Source of the DNA: Favolaschia claudopus | Taxonomy: Eukaryota; Basidiomycota; Agaricomycetes; Agaricales; Mycenaceae | Length of the DNA stretch: 64,000 nt | Reading direction: 5' to 3' | Assembly (NCBI GenBank): GCA_037176885.1 | Contig: JAWWNJ010000053.1 | Span: 1,178,001-1,242,000 of the forward strand | Part shown: positions 1 through 11,392 of the stretch, piece after piece | Numbering within the stretch: the stretch's first letter is position 1 | How the letters are laid out: every line of letters starts with the position of its first letter | Position numbers and translations under genes: made by a program | The notes under the pieces: generated by a model | What the model was told of the DNA's origin: nothing | Database searches by the model: none | What the model saw: the letters and a program-made list of their open reading frames with translations, nothing else

Positions 1-2511
1 AGACAACCCGTATCTCTCATGTCATCTCAACCACCGGAATCGTTGAATCAGCGCCGTGCCGATTCGCCTCAGAGCTCCTTTCCGCAACGGGATGAAGGTG
101 ATTTCAAGTTTCTTCTCGTACTGTCATGTGCTAACATGAGGTTTGAGGCGAACCAGCGCTTGCAGATAGCCCGGTACCAGAACCCCAGCTGCAAGGTCCC
201 AAAGGCGATCCTGGTAAGTTGATTTGTACGGCGAGGATTCCCAAGTTGCTATTTTACTGCTTGGGTTGGCGCTGGTAGACTGGCGGCGGCGTGCGGTAGT
301 CTTCTTCTGGGTTGCGGCATGTTCAAAAAAGGACGCGGCAAGTCCGAGCTCGAATGCGGCGGTCACATTGTGTGACGCGGCGCTGACGCGGCGCGTTTGC
401 GGTGGACGCGGCGATTTCACCTAGCCCGAACCAGATCCTCCACTGCCACCACACTTATGCTACAAGCAAGGATGTCAATGAAGGGAAAAGAAGTTTGGAT
501 GGTGTCTAAACGATACCTGGGAGAGTCGGGAACAAAGGAAGTGAGTTCGTCGTTCGCGGCCAATACTACTATGTCGACGCCTCTGTTACTGCGTGCCCCG
601 CCAACTCACGACGTGCCAACTCACGAAGTCGCCTCATGGGATACCCTCCGTTTTCAAGCGACGTCGAGGCTCCCGACAACTCGATCGTGGCACTAGCGAG
701 CGATCAGTCGCCTTCCTCACTACGAGCTACTCCCGCCATACACGCACGGTACGTTCGCCGGCTCTTCGCCCGTGCTTGGTCCGGCGAGTCGGAGAATGTG
801 GACGCGTCATTCACCCGCGCGCGAGATCATTCCGTCGGTCGCAGCTCTCGCGCCCTCTCTCATCGTCGACGGACTTCACGCTCACGTCACTCAACGGACC
901 TCGCTGTGCTAAACTAGTGAATCTCCGCCAACATACTCAGTAGAGCACAGCTGCTATCTTTTTCTCGTGTTGGCTGCGTATGCGCCGACGTCACTCTCAC
1001 CTTTTCTTCGAGGACGAGATTCCCTGCTTCCGTCTCCAACATCTCGCCGTCTTCTCCTTCCCCTCGTTTCAGATCGACGAGTTACGCGACGGATTCCCTT
1101 CGTCTTGAAGGTATTGAGATCAGAGTTTTGATCTCTGCATGGTTCCCTTGAGCTCCGCTGACGGCGCGAGCTCGGACTTCAATGCCCAGACCTTGAGCTC
1201 CACTCCGCTGTGCCGCGCTCGGTTTGTCTCTTGTTCGAGTCTTACCTTCATTGGTGAATTCCGCCGACGAATGCATCGAGTTCCCATGTGTGGTGACTAG
1301 TAAAACGAATATATTTTCTCTTCTACTACGAAACATCGTCTTCGTTGAACGTCTACACACCACCGTCTTAATTCATGAGCTTGAGTGCTCTTCATTCAAT
1401 CAAGGAATGGATGCCTTGGAACAGTGAACTCAAGGATGAATTGAATCTTGAATGCTCGAGGCGGCCAGGGTGTCGCTCTCTTTGAGAGAGTTAATTGCCA
1501 CTGAGACTGGGGGGCATAGGTCAATGTTTTTCGACTTTGAAAGTTCATGAGCGTTAGACGCTCTTCATTCATATGCGAATGGATTGCCTTTGACTTTGTT
1601 TCAAGGGATGAACTCAAGATCGAGTTGTTAGTGATCGAGCTCCCTACTGCGAGGTAGAGCTCCTGCCGGAAAATTACCCCCAAAATTTTTCACAAGAACA
1701 ACGTCGACATTTTTTCTGGGGACACCTGTACTCTACATTCGGGCGTAGCAGATTGGGGGGCCATTGTTCGCCTAATCTTTGTCCTCTCCTGGTTGTCACA
1801 TGTTGTGCTTCACGTCTTCAGTTAGTTTGGTGATTCTTTGCCGCACATTCAATGAGTCCTCTGTCATGAGCTGCACGGCAAAGAAGCGGGGGGCTGTGTA
1901 GGGGTATATGTATAGTGAGAGTTAGCTGTGTCTGACTCTCCTACTTTACCCACATTCCCCTTAGAGCTTGGCTCAGGATATCGAGGGTTTCATCATCATC
2001 ATAGAGATGAAGACAACGACTTCCGATGTGAATCCACCCACTGAATGGTTGTGGATTCAGCATATATCTCTGTTGATGCGTGAACACAGACAACGTCTGC
2101 CCTCATCCCCTGCATGCGGATCTAGACTCATGTCTCAGATCTGCGGATACCCTCAGCCATGCTACAGTGACTTGGAATTGGAGATGCAAGAAGGGAAAGC
2201 TGATGGAGCTTTGCTCTAGAGCTTTACCTGCTGCGTGGCAAGCTGATAAGCTTTCGCCACTCATCTTTGGCAAATCCATTTGCAATGAAACGTCAAGTTG
2301 AAATTTTGGGCCAAATTTTTTTTCCAGCAGCTGAACATTTGAAGAGTTCACCAAATGTTCAGGATCGACTTATCGGGCATGTTCACTGAACATGCGGGGG
2401 GCTCTGTGATATGGGAGGAATATCCCTTTAGCATGTCCATCAAACATTCCCGATTAGGTAGCAATCCGCGGGTCACATAGCCACAATGATGTATTAGATA
2501 ATCATTGAATA
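1..2511. other. Unassigned region, possibly LTR-retroelement flank
   Basis: No open frame here resembles a known family; the short frames are scattered over both strands without domain-like character. A purine-rich run near 1880-1892 is followed by TGTGTAGGGG, which resembles a polypurine tract next to the start of a 3' LTR, but no second LTR copy or pol gene was found. Speculative. Confidence 0.2.
1377..1641 (+). repeat. Two degenerate direct copies of a ~85-95 bp unit
   Basis: Segments 1377-1457 and 1547-1641 share the order GAGC..., CTCTTCATTCA, GAATGGAT(G/T)GCCT, GAACTCAAG and GATCGAG-like blocks with many substitutions and small gaps. They lie in the unassigned left region. Function unknown. 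Confidence 0.4.
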
Positions 2512-2638
2512 CAGTGGCGGCGCCATCTGATGCCACCCCTAAAAATAGAACAGCCTATTTCTGGCACTTTTGATGCTAATGGAGTCGATTGTGGTCACAT
2601 CAATTTTTTAGGGGTGGCATCAGATGGCGCCGCCACTG
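2512..2638. mobile_element. 127-bp fold-back MITE, CAGTGGCGGC family
   Basis: The ends are long inverted repeats beginning CAGTGGCGGCGCCATCTGAT, and the insertion is flanked by TA on both sides, as expected for Tc1/mariner-type elements. No coding capacity. Its termini resemble those of the MITEs at 54679-55062, 56123-56807 and 62024-62708 (shared CAGTGGYGGC). Confidence 0.85.
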
Positions 2639-2856
2639 TATCTTACCCTTGCCCACCATGCTTTCTTAGAGATAAAAGAACGCGTCGGGCGCCGAAGACC
2701 AACAACCATCACAACGGCTGGGCACCCGTATAACTGCCCTCCTGCTCCGGATTACTAGCTGTATAACAAGAGCCCTGCCTAGGGTGACAAGGCTCCTGCG
2801 GAAGGGTCACAGCGCCTGGTTAGCGCCCGATAACCGCCAAACCAGTAACCGAGTCT

Positions 2857-4912
2857 TCAGAAGGACGAGAAGCCCCCGAACCGAAGCACGTAGGCTTCAC
2901 ACCAGTGGACGAAGCTGGCGGAATGAGGAGACATCGATGAGCTTGGTTTCCCACCAACGCAGAGTGTTGCGCGCGGAATTCGACAAGTAACGGCGAGCAA
3001 AGGAGTTTCCCTTGTACCGCCATAATTCGAAAAAACCGCGAGGTGGGAAGCGCCATCGGGATAGATGAAGCAGAGGTGACAGAGCGAGCCATGAGTCTCC
3101 TGTATATCAAGAAGCTCGTGTTTAGATGACTTCGTCATCATGTTGCGAACTCGAGCAAGATACTTGAGGCGCTTCTCATCAGGGAGGGACACACGTCGGT
3201 TGGGCAAGTCCCAAAGAAAGCCGAGATAGATGATCGAGTCGAAGAAGTCAGCACCTGTCTTGGTGGGATGCCAAGGTGTGTTCAGAGGAAGAATGGGAGC
3301 AAGGATGGATGTACGATTGAAATGGTAAGAGAAGCGGTCTGAGAAAGAAGATGCTGAGGGGAAACGAACAACGGGAAGGTCGTCCTCATATTTGAGAACG
3401 CGACCGTGAATGCCAATCTCTGCCTGCCAAATATCAACAAGGGCGTTGCAGATCTGCCCCGCATTACTGCTCGCCGACGCAAGGCCAAAAGGACAACAGT
3501 GATCAAGATAGAATTTTTGGTCGTAGTGCACAACAAGGAATGGTTTATGATGAGGAAGTACGGGACATGTACGATGAAAGGATTTAATATCGAAAGCACA
3601 GGCTTGTGCGCCGGGAGGAGCTGAGGCAACCTGAGAGAGAGAAGTGTGAGGAACATGTAGGAAACATGTTTACAGAGGACGAGGAGAGAAAGATGACAAG
3701 CAGATAAGCTTGATAAGATGAAGGACGCCGTCGCGCCAGAGGTGAGGAGAGGGACGTCGTCACGCCAGATTGATGACCTCCGCCGAAGCTTTGGCATAAA
3801 GGTGCGCAAAGCACACGAAGGAAATGGTGGGGGGGTAAAACATACAACGAGCCACTCACCAGTTCCGCCATCTTCGCTGGCATGTCGAATCTCGTCGGAA
3901 AATCCTCCTTCGCAATGAACGAATTCACCGCAGGAGTGCCGGAGATCTTGTCACCCTTTGAAAGGTTCCGGCAAACTCTCTTCTTCGGCGGCAAATCTGG
4001 GCCCTCATCGTGAGAAGCGACGATGAGGGGCGAGGCGTAAAAGGCGCCACGGCAGACCATTTCCATCTCGGACCGCGAGAATGGACTCTCCATGCGTCCG
4101 GCTTCCAGCTCGGTGCGCAGGTACTCCAAGACTGTCTCGCGTTCCGACAAGGCTGAGGGGTGGTTGGGAATGATGACCGTGGAGGAGAGGCGAGGAAGAC
4201 GACCGAGAGGGAAGCCATAGCGCAGATTGCGGATGAGGTGGGGATAGGCTGAGGTGAGATTGTGCTTCGCTAAAAGGGCTTGAAACGTGTCGACATCATA
4301 CGGCTGCACCACGCGGTCAAGCAACGAGGAGAAGTCGTTCACGCCGCGCGGGTGCGGACGCAGATGCACTGCCGGGAGCAAGTCAGGATATGTGAGAGTA
4401 GTAGGTGTAGGATTAGAGATGTGCTCAAGAAAAGAAAGCGGATGAGGCACAAAATCAGGGTATGATGACCCCGTCTCGTACTCTTTTGCCAGGGCGGGTT
4501 GATCGCCGCCGCAGAGGGAGCAGGCATGGACTCGGTCTGCGTCATGGGCAACAGTGCAGGACTTGTTGATGTTGAAGCCGATGCATGACTTTGAGCCTTG
4601 GCCACGAAAAGGTTTGATGGTGCGAATGTCGCGAGTTTCGACGAGAAGTCGGGAGAAATGATCTGTCCCGTCTTGAAATGTGGCTTTTGTGGAGGAGTGA
4701 TCTTGTGCCATGTGCGGCCCTGCGCAGATGAAGCAGCAGGGGGTGCGATCCCGAGCAGCGGATCCCTCGCGGGTGATTGGAGGAGCACCCCGCGGTTCGT
4801 CGCCTCGAGTACGCCGGGGCTGCTTGGTGGCAGACGGATTCTGATCGTCATGAAGGGCGCGCTTGGAAGGCGAGGACGCAGGTGTAGCGGGCGGTAGCGA
4901 CGAGGGGGTCAT
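2857..4912 (-). pseudogene. DIRS-like retroelement, zinc finger plus reverse transcriptase
   Basis: Read on the minus strand, a zinc-finger-like stretch (VHACSLCGGDQPAL) is followed by reverse transcriptase motifs: AFDIKSFHRTCP (motif A) and LKYEDDL (motif C). The reading frame becomes continuous if a 229-bp intron (3631-3859; donor GTGAGT, pyrimidine-rich tract, acceptor CTCTCAG) is removed in phase 0, giving about 608 codons from 4912 to 3860 and 3630 to 2857. The context resembles the tyrosine-recombinase (DIRS-like) retroelements of Agaricomycetes. Near 2990 the coding signal shifts frame (a RWWE-type motif appears in another frame), and no RNase H or tyrosine recombinase follows, so the 3' half is lost. 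Family assignment is from remembered motif style. Confidence 0.65.
3631..3859 (-). other. Predicted spliceosomal intron in the RT gene
   Basis: Donor GTGAGT at 3859 and acceptor CTCTCAG ending at 3631 lie between MAEL and VASAPPG codons; removal joins both halves of the RT in phase 0. The open frame that reads into the intron loses RT similarity exactly at the donor. It is longer than the usual ~50-bp introns in this window. Confidence 0.7.
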
Positions 4913-5883
4913 GCCGAGGGAGCGTATGTAATCGTGAGTGCTCTGTGCAATACCAATGCGCTGCTCCCAAAGACGGTGGTCAAAAATGCCGTCTCGGAAC
5001 AGCTCATAGCGGAGCTTTCACTCGACAGGGCTCCAGATCGACATGGACTCCTCAAAACAATCAAGGTTGGCGAAGAACAGTACGGGTTTCTCGAATTCTG
5101 AGGCGTGAGTGTACTTCGGGCCGGAGGGGTTAGCGGGGTCTAGCGGCGGGCACAGGAGCTTGAACGAATTGAGGAGGTTGCGAGCGGATTGGCGTCAGAG
5201 TCCAGGCGTAAGTTGAGCTTCATCTTCTTCACCCAGTTCTTTGAGCGCCTTGGCGACGTTTACGACCATGACGGATGGCGGAGCTATCAGGGAGGAGGTT
5301 TGGACGGCAGTGATGGTGGTGGTTGGGATTGAATGAGGATAGTCGAAGGCTTGTCTAAGTATCTTGTCGCTCCACCAGTGGAGAGGAAAATAAATCTTGT
5401 GGTGTAGAGAAACGTGGAAGATGTCGGGGATGGGAGTCTCACCGGTCGCGACAGCGGAAACGATGCGTGGGTTGACCATGAGCTGCGTTCCGAATATAGA
5501 GTAGGACGGGCAGCCTTGGCTTTCTCGGCCTCTCTGGCGGCACGTTCAGCCTCGCGCTTTGCCTTCTCATCCATATCAGCCCGGGCAGCCTTCATGCGCT
5601 CGGTAGCGATGAAGATCGTCATATACACAGGAAAAGGTCCCGTGGATTCAACAACATCCTTCGATGCGACGAGAAGAGACTTTTCTTCGTCGGTGTAAGT
5701 GAAATGAGAAAGGAGGGGAGCGCCAACATCAAGAGTGCCGACACCAGCAGTGGAGGCAGCGGCGTCTTGGTAAGCGCGAGTCAGTGCAAGACTAGTCTCA
5801 TTAGTGCGATAACCAGATTTCGAGCGTTCTTAGGCGCGAGATTCATCCCAACTGGCGCAGGAACTTCTGGTGGTGTTGTCATA
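4913..5883 (-). pseudogene. gag-like region of the DIRS-like element, broken
   Basis: On the minus strand a gag-like protein can be followed from an ATG at 5883 (MTTPPEVPAPVGM) through a charged coiled-coil-like stretch (KREAERAAREAEKAKAA, ~5530-5580) and a PLHWWSDKIL block into the RT frame. It is interrupted by a frameshift near 5820, another near 5500, and in-frame TGA codons at 5195-5197 and 5018-5020. Both stops could be C-to-T changes of CGA, which would fit cytosine deamination. The gag frame and the RT frame are the same below 5479, so gag and pol may once have formed one polyprotein. Confidence 0.5.
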
Positions 5884-6579
5884 TAGGCGGCGAAGTCAAA
5901 AGTGGAAGTGGGAGGCCACAAAGAGATGTGGTGGTCATGCTTGAGAGCAGACGCGACGATGAGCGGAGGTGATCAGGAGATCAGTGGCTATGTCGGCAGG
6001 CCGGGCACGATCCGCCGTGCTCTTGTCTAGCTTGCCGTACACTCAGCCAGGCTCGCAAGCTCGCCTTTGGCTGAGCTCCCACGTACCTCCAGGTTGACCA
6101 CCATTATGCACATGGCAATTTGGTGCTTGGTTCTTTGGTTTTTCTGTAGACTTTCCAATACTTTTTACTGTACTATTTCGACCGTAACTTCAACAAACAT
6201 CACTGATCACCGTGACCCATGTGTCACGCCATCCCTGCCGCGGAAATTGAACCGCGACCGCCCTAATGCGCGGCCAGCGAAATGTTCAGCGAGTTGGTTG
6301 GTGAAGGGAGTAACACCAGAATGTTGAATAGTAACGGCGTTGAGAGGTTCGAGCCTTTTATATCGCTCACCCCTTGCTCTACTGCAGAGTATTTATGCCT
6401 TATGTAAGGCAGTGACGACTAGTATTTACGGGAATCGCAGCGAATACTCTGCAAACCTTGTTGCAGAACTTGATTGGAAAAAGCTGCTTCCCCAAATATA
6501 TACAGCAACCTTCTCGAAATGTGTTTTACAATCGAGGAAAGTAGGCCTTTGCCGCGACGTGCTCTAAATTTTGAGTATA
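5884..6579. other. No gene recognised
   Basis: Around 6225-6290 the minus strand contains GCGGTTCAATTTCCGCGG, which resembles a tRNA T-arm, but no complete cloverleaf could be drawn. Nothing else was recognised. Confidence 0.2.
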
Positions 6580-6660
6580 CAGTCGAATTCCACATAACCC
6601 ATAGTCGTGGTAACCCATAATTCTCTCTAACCCATACATTTTGCCCGACCACGCACCTCG
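6580..6660 (+). repeat. Single pogo/Tigger-like terminal repeat
   Basis: TA followed by CAGTCGAATTCCACATAACC matches, with substitutions, the termini of the complete element at 44944-45405 (CAGTCGAACCTCTCGTAACC). Several AACCCATA motifs follow, as in that element. No opposite end was found downstream, so this is a one-sided remnant. Confidence 0.55.
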
Positions 6661-6842
6661 TTCCCAATGAAGACCCATAACATTCCAGTACCCCATAATC
6701 CATGATTTTTGAGAGCGAAAAACCCATAGGTGGCGCAGATTTAATGCTAAATTTATATAACTTTGAGCGCTCAGTCACTGCCGGTCGAAAACGTACTCGA
6801 TAGTTTGAAAGTGATCCGATTGTCTGTGGCTCTCTGACCGCC

Positions 6843-7160
6843 ATGCCCCCCACTCTCGCCTCGCTGAAGCGCGAAAGATTCAAAGACAAGATCAAGCTCA
6901 GAAAAGACTCGCTGTTGGCCAGGCTGCAAAAGAAGGAGACAATACCTGCCGCAGATGAGCAGTGGCTCGATAACGAGGGAAACGAAGTCGAGGAAAAAGA
7001 CCTGATTGACAAGCTTGACGCAGCATCGGATGTCGACCGTGCACTTGCGCGTCTCAATTCAAACGAGAAGAGGATTGTCAACAGCTTGCATGCACTAGCG
7101 GATGAGTCGGAGCCGAAACAGTCGCAGGCGCCGAAAGCCGATACCTCAACCACCGGCTGA
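6843..7160 (+). CDS. Small charged hypothetical protein next to a pogo-like terminus
   Basis: An uninterrupted 105-codon frame begins with ATG about 260 bp inside the TIR remnant at 6580. The protein is Lys/Glu/Asp rich, predicted helical, with AADEQWLDNEGNEVEE in the middle. I do not recognise a catalytic domain. It may be the tail or accessory frame of a pogo-like element, or an unrelated small gene; no introns are needed. The acidic and basic alternation suggests a coiled coil. Confidence 0.4.
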   Translation: MPPTLASLKRERFKDKIKLRKDSLLARLQKKETIPAADEQWLDNEGNEVEEKDLIDKLDAASDVDRALARLNSNEKRIVNSLHALADESEPKQSQAPKADTSTTG

Positions 7161-8311
7161 CAGGGAGGCAAGCAGCATGGATTGCCAAACGATACCATGG
7201 ACATAGAACATACCCCGCGACTATTTTACAAGAGCTCGACGAGGCGGGCATCTACTAATACCGGAAACAGGCGGATTCGGACAAAGATTTCGGAACTCAC
7301 TAATACAGAGGTGCGCTAGAGCCCTAATTTTTTCTGTACAAACATTATACGTGTATATCTTGAATTTGGTCGAAGGGATTCGCTTAATAGTACATAGTCG
7401 TCTCAATAATAAATGTTTTCTCCTTCTTCGCCCAAGATGGAAGTGTGACCGTCACGTCATGTGATGTTCGTCGAGGGTGGATGGGGTGTACTCTTTGGGG
7501 CATATTGGGTATTGATGGGCCATCAAATTGCCCCCGGCAGAGCCATTTCGGATCAATTTCCCCTTTAGGATGGCCAAATTTGTGGTCAAAATCACGAAAG
7601 TCAATGGGTAGTAAATCTGCTCCATACAATCTCTTCTACTCTTCAAAAGGAAGCCATTTATGCAATATCAAGAAATTTGGGTGACTGTCACATGAGTTAT
7701 TAGCGTCACAATGTTCACCGTAAAACATTGTCACGAACTCACGTCCCCCACCATACGGCAAGAGACAGGTCTTCCAGAAATCTAATACATAAGTCATAAG
7801 TACACTTGATGAGACTGGGAAACTAGGTCAGGGATGGGATGGATGAGATGATCAGACGCCTCACCAATGTCTCATTCGGACTGCCCATGAGGCGGCAAGG
7901 AAAGAGGGAGATAATACGCTCCGGTCACGTGGCTTACATCGAGAGATAACGCTTTGGCCCGAATTTCGTGATGTTTTGTTACGAAGCACATAAGTATATA
8001 TACACTGTAGAGAGAAGTCGCAGCCGGAACAGCCGCGCGTGCGCTGGCTCGTTCGACCGTGGCATGGGGCCAGCCTGACCGCGCGACCGCGGTCGGCATG
8101 ACTGTGCCCGCACGGCCATCTCAGCTGCGTTATGGCCAATTTCGCGGTCAACCTGGCTGCGCTACCACAGCCAGCGCGACCGTGGCCCACAGTCAGTGCA
8201 GCCGCGCCTTCAGGAACTGGCAGCCAACGTTCACGAAAGGCAATAAGCCTTCGTCAACACTTCCCGTCACCAGCTCCACTTCAGCCGAATCTGATTTTCG
8301 CTTCCGCCACT
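7161..8311. other. No gene recognised; GC-rich imperfect palindromes
   Basis: Between about 8030 and 8215 there are many copies of GCGACCG, CCGTGGC and their complements that could fold on themselves. The rest is unremarkable AT-rich sequence. Confidence 0.3.
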
Positions 8312-8612
8312 AAAATTGGGGTAAGCTATCACACAGTGGGTGAATAAATTAATCTTCAAAATACCATTAATTTGGCGGTGTTTGCCTTTTTTGGAACACA
8401 GTCACCATGATTTCAGGTGGGTGAGTACCTCAAAAATAGGTTTACTATCTCATGACTTTGTACATGAGAACTCAGAGTTTGCTGGGCTATCATCATCCTT
8501 CAATGAGGGTACTAAAACAGAGCAAGAAATTGTTGATTTAACACATAAATAAATAAACATAGAAAATCAGCACAGGGAAAGCCCAATAACTTCGGCGCGT
8601 GTTATGTGCAAT
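8312..8612 (+). repeat. Left part of a CTCGG-family MITE, split by an insertion
   Basis: This stretch is closely similar to 39271-39570 inside the complete element at 39151-39678. The alignment stops after ATGTGCAAT at 8612 and resumes at 13006 with the same nine bases. The left terminus is missing. Confidence 0.8.
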
Positions 8613-9164
8613 TAGTCTCGTAAACAAGACTTTATGAACTTTTTTGAAGATAGTCGTTCAAACGTATATAAAGTCTTGGACGTATGAGGGGGGTCGGCTG
8701 AGAAGCGACAATTGATGGCTCGGCTTGATCACGGCATCCATTCTAGGAAAGTCGCTACGATGGCCATCACACACCAAAGCATTGCGTGCTCGCATTGAGC
8801 TCGATGGTAAAGCTCACCGCTAAAACTGACCTGTATCAAGGTAGATTTCATCTTCGAAGTAAACCCACACAATTTCTTGCTATTTGTCCGCCGACAGTTC
8901 GTAAATTGCGTATAAACGTGTTTTCGCCGACAATGGAAGAAGATTTGACCTTAAGCCGCTGCTAACACAACATTTTTTGTGTCAAGGTATGCATACAGTA
9001 CTTCGAGCATATTTTTGAGTCTCAGAAGGCTACCAGTATGCTCAGAGGTATCGAAAGTAGGAGCAGTTGCCCGATTTAGCAGAGTTTCCCAATTTGGCAG
9101 GGTTTCCAAATGGAGTGAATTTCAAACTCCGCAGTGATCGATGTCGCTTCTCCACGGGACCCCT

Positions 9165-9586
9165 TATTGCTGTTTGCGGAAATGTTGAGACTACGTAACA
9201 AATCACCCTTTTTTGGTATGCGGCACCATATCCTTTGGTCTGAGCTCATTTCTGGACGGATCGCCATAAAAACATATGGAGAATGCGTCTTTTTGAAAGG
9301 CGAAACGAATGGTATAGATTTTGTAGTATAATACACAAATTTAGCGAACCCAATTTCCGCCAGCTTCCCCGAAGCATGAGAATTTTCTTGCCAACCAAGC
9401 GGCCGTTTTGGACGAAGTAAAAACACAAATCTACGCGTCTACCTCCTTCCTACACACCCCGTAAGTTGTAGGGAAAACGGGACAGAAATGACGCGCTGCT
9501 GACGCGTCCAAGAATCCCCATCAACACAGTAACTCAGTGACGCGTCACGGTCGCGTATCTCTGCCTCCTTCTCCCTGGTGCTCACG
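9165..9586 (+). repeat. Left long terminal inverted repeat (promoter candidate)
   Basis: About 420 bp, matched in inverted orientation by 12554-12990 with few differences. The inner end runs up to the ATG of the partner gene (CACGATGGC). It must contain the promoter and 5' UTR of that gene. The short frames inside it are not conserved as protein between the arms. Confidence 0.85.
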
Positions 9587-11266
9587 ATGGCAACAAAGCG
9601 CAGGCCAAAGCACGATGGCCCTGGACGCCCTCCGAAAAAGCCTAAATCTTCCAAGTCTGCACCATCTCCAGAGCCTGCACCAGCTCCTAGTACTAAACTC
9701 ACACTAAAACTGCGTTCCCGAAAAACTTCCTCTACCCCCAGCAGCGGCGACATCACCATATCTGATGAAAGCTCTGGTACCAACGACGATGATCTTTCTC
9801 TTGTTCAAGCTGCTACTCAAGGACTTCTGGGTCTTGCTGCCGGAAATAGTAGGAAAAGTCGAGAACAGGAGGACGAAGATAGTGAAGCGAACGATGACGA
9901 CTCCAGTGATGATGAGGAGGAGGATGAGGATGAGGAGGATGATTTTCGTATGTCTCCTCTCCCTCCTTCCCAGTCATACTGTCTTATCTCAAGGAATTCC
10001 AGCTATTACCTTGAAATTCATTGTTCCCGTTGGCGCTGCTTCCGACACGACCAAGCTTTCTTCGACCACATCTTACGACGACTGTATGCAAAAGATAGCT
10101 GACACCATGGACATTCGCAAAAGCAAGCTCCAGATCGCATACAAACTCAGTTCCTGGAAGAAGGCAGATAAACCGCGCATCCTCAACACCGAGCAACATT
10201 TGCAAGAACTCTTTTCTGCAGCTCGTGCGGAGATCATTGCGCGGAGCAACAAGAAGAGCAGAAAGACAGACGCAATTGAGATTACTATCGTCGATAACAC
10301 TCCTAAAGAAACGAAGGAAACAGTGGCGAAGACGACAACGAAGAAGGGAAAGGTATTATGTGACCTGCTGACTCGCGAAATCAATGCAAATCTCTCATGT
10401 TTTCGTAGAAAAAGCAAGTAACTAGTGTCGGTACAGACGACGAACAAGATGGCGACGAAAAAGCGAAAACAGCGGCGGAGTGGCTCGTCGACCTCGAAGA
10501 AGCACGGTACTGTGAGAAGCACTCGGCGCATTGTGTTGTCGCAAGCAACGGCGACCACATCAAGCTTTCAGTACAGAATCTTAGCCTGTGGAGCCAACTA
10601 TTGGTGCGTTCCTGCGACTTTCATACACTGGCAGAGATTTTACGTGTTTCCTCGTAGTTCCAGGGCGTCCATACCTCTCTATCTCAGGCTCCCAAGGTTC
10701 TCGGGCTTCCGACAGAGGCCGGATATGAGGCGCCTGCTCCTTCCCGCGCTAAACTGAGCCAGCCGCAGAATGCACCGCCGCAACCCTACCCGCCCTACCC
10801 ACCGTATCCTCCATATCCATATGCTTATTATCCGCCGCCTCCGCATCATCCCCATCCACCACCTGCCCATCTCCCAGAACAACTTCCTCGCCAACCATCT
10901 CCCCGTAAAGCTGTCCCTCCTGTTGTGATCGACGAAACAGTGCTCGACGACCCTACTCTGTATCCCAAGATAGACGACTGGCTACTCGATTTGGACACAT
11001 CACCGCGCGGCGAGGATGGTCAAAATTTTCGGCAGTACGCGGCGGCGTTTCGCGAGCACGGAATCCTGCGTGTCATTCAACTGGCCGAGGAGGGTGAAGC
11101 AATGGGTAGTAAGCTGCTATTGAACACCATCGAGGGGATGAAGATAGGGCCTGCGCGGTCGTTGATGCGATATGCTATCAAAGACTGCGACAAGATCCGA
11201 AAGCAGGAGATGCAGAGCAGGCAGGAATGGGCCCAGGGGTTGGCTGACGCACGTAAAGATCGCTGA
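9587..11266 (+). CDS. Transposon partner protein, UBL/PB1-like plus SAM-like
   Basis: Predicted exons 9587-9947, 9994-10352, 10409-10603 and 10658-11266, with GT-AG introns of 46-56 bp, give 507 residues in consistent phase. The N-terminus is basic and Pro/Ser rich (nuclear-type) and ends in an acidic run near residues 100-120. Residues ~122-215 resemble a ubiquitin/PB1-like fold. A small C-x2-H-x2-H-C motif lies at ~275-282, a Pro/Tyr-rich linker at ~338-385, and residues ~398-490 (KIDDWLLDLD to LMRYAIKDCDK) look like a SAM domain. The gene converges with the transposase inside the same inverted repeats. A homologue with the same intron positions is at 32652-34053. The role is unknown: it could bind DNA, tether or regulate the transposase. 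Domain calls are inferred from residue patterns only. Confidence 0.75.
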
Positions 11267-11392
11267 TTCTTTTCTTCTGTTTTCGCTATGGACTCATTGT
11301 ATTTCTTTTCTTGATCCTCGTTGGTACTCCGATCACAATGCGTTAGAAACAGTTCAATGTATAAACCAGCCTTGTACTCGAATTACGCTACA

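Noticed and set aside
6225..6290. Possible tRNA on the minus strand
   Set aside because: Only a T-arm-like segment is convincing; acceptor and D arms could not be paired.
9246..9428. Frames repeated in both arms of the long inverted repeats (for example at 12723-12932)
   Set aside because: They are duplicated only because the DNA arms are duplicated; a one-base difference shifts the frame between arms and there is no protein signature.
10073..10558. 161-codon minus-strand frame with hydrophobic stretches
   Set aside because: It is antisense to exons 2-3 of the partner gene, whose splicing is supported by a homologue.
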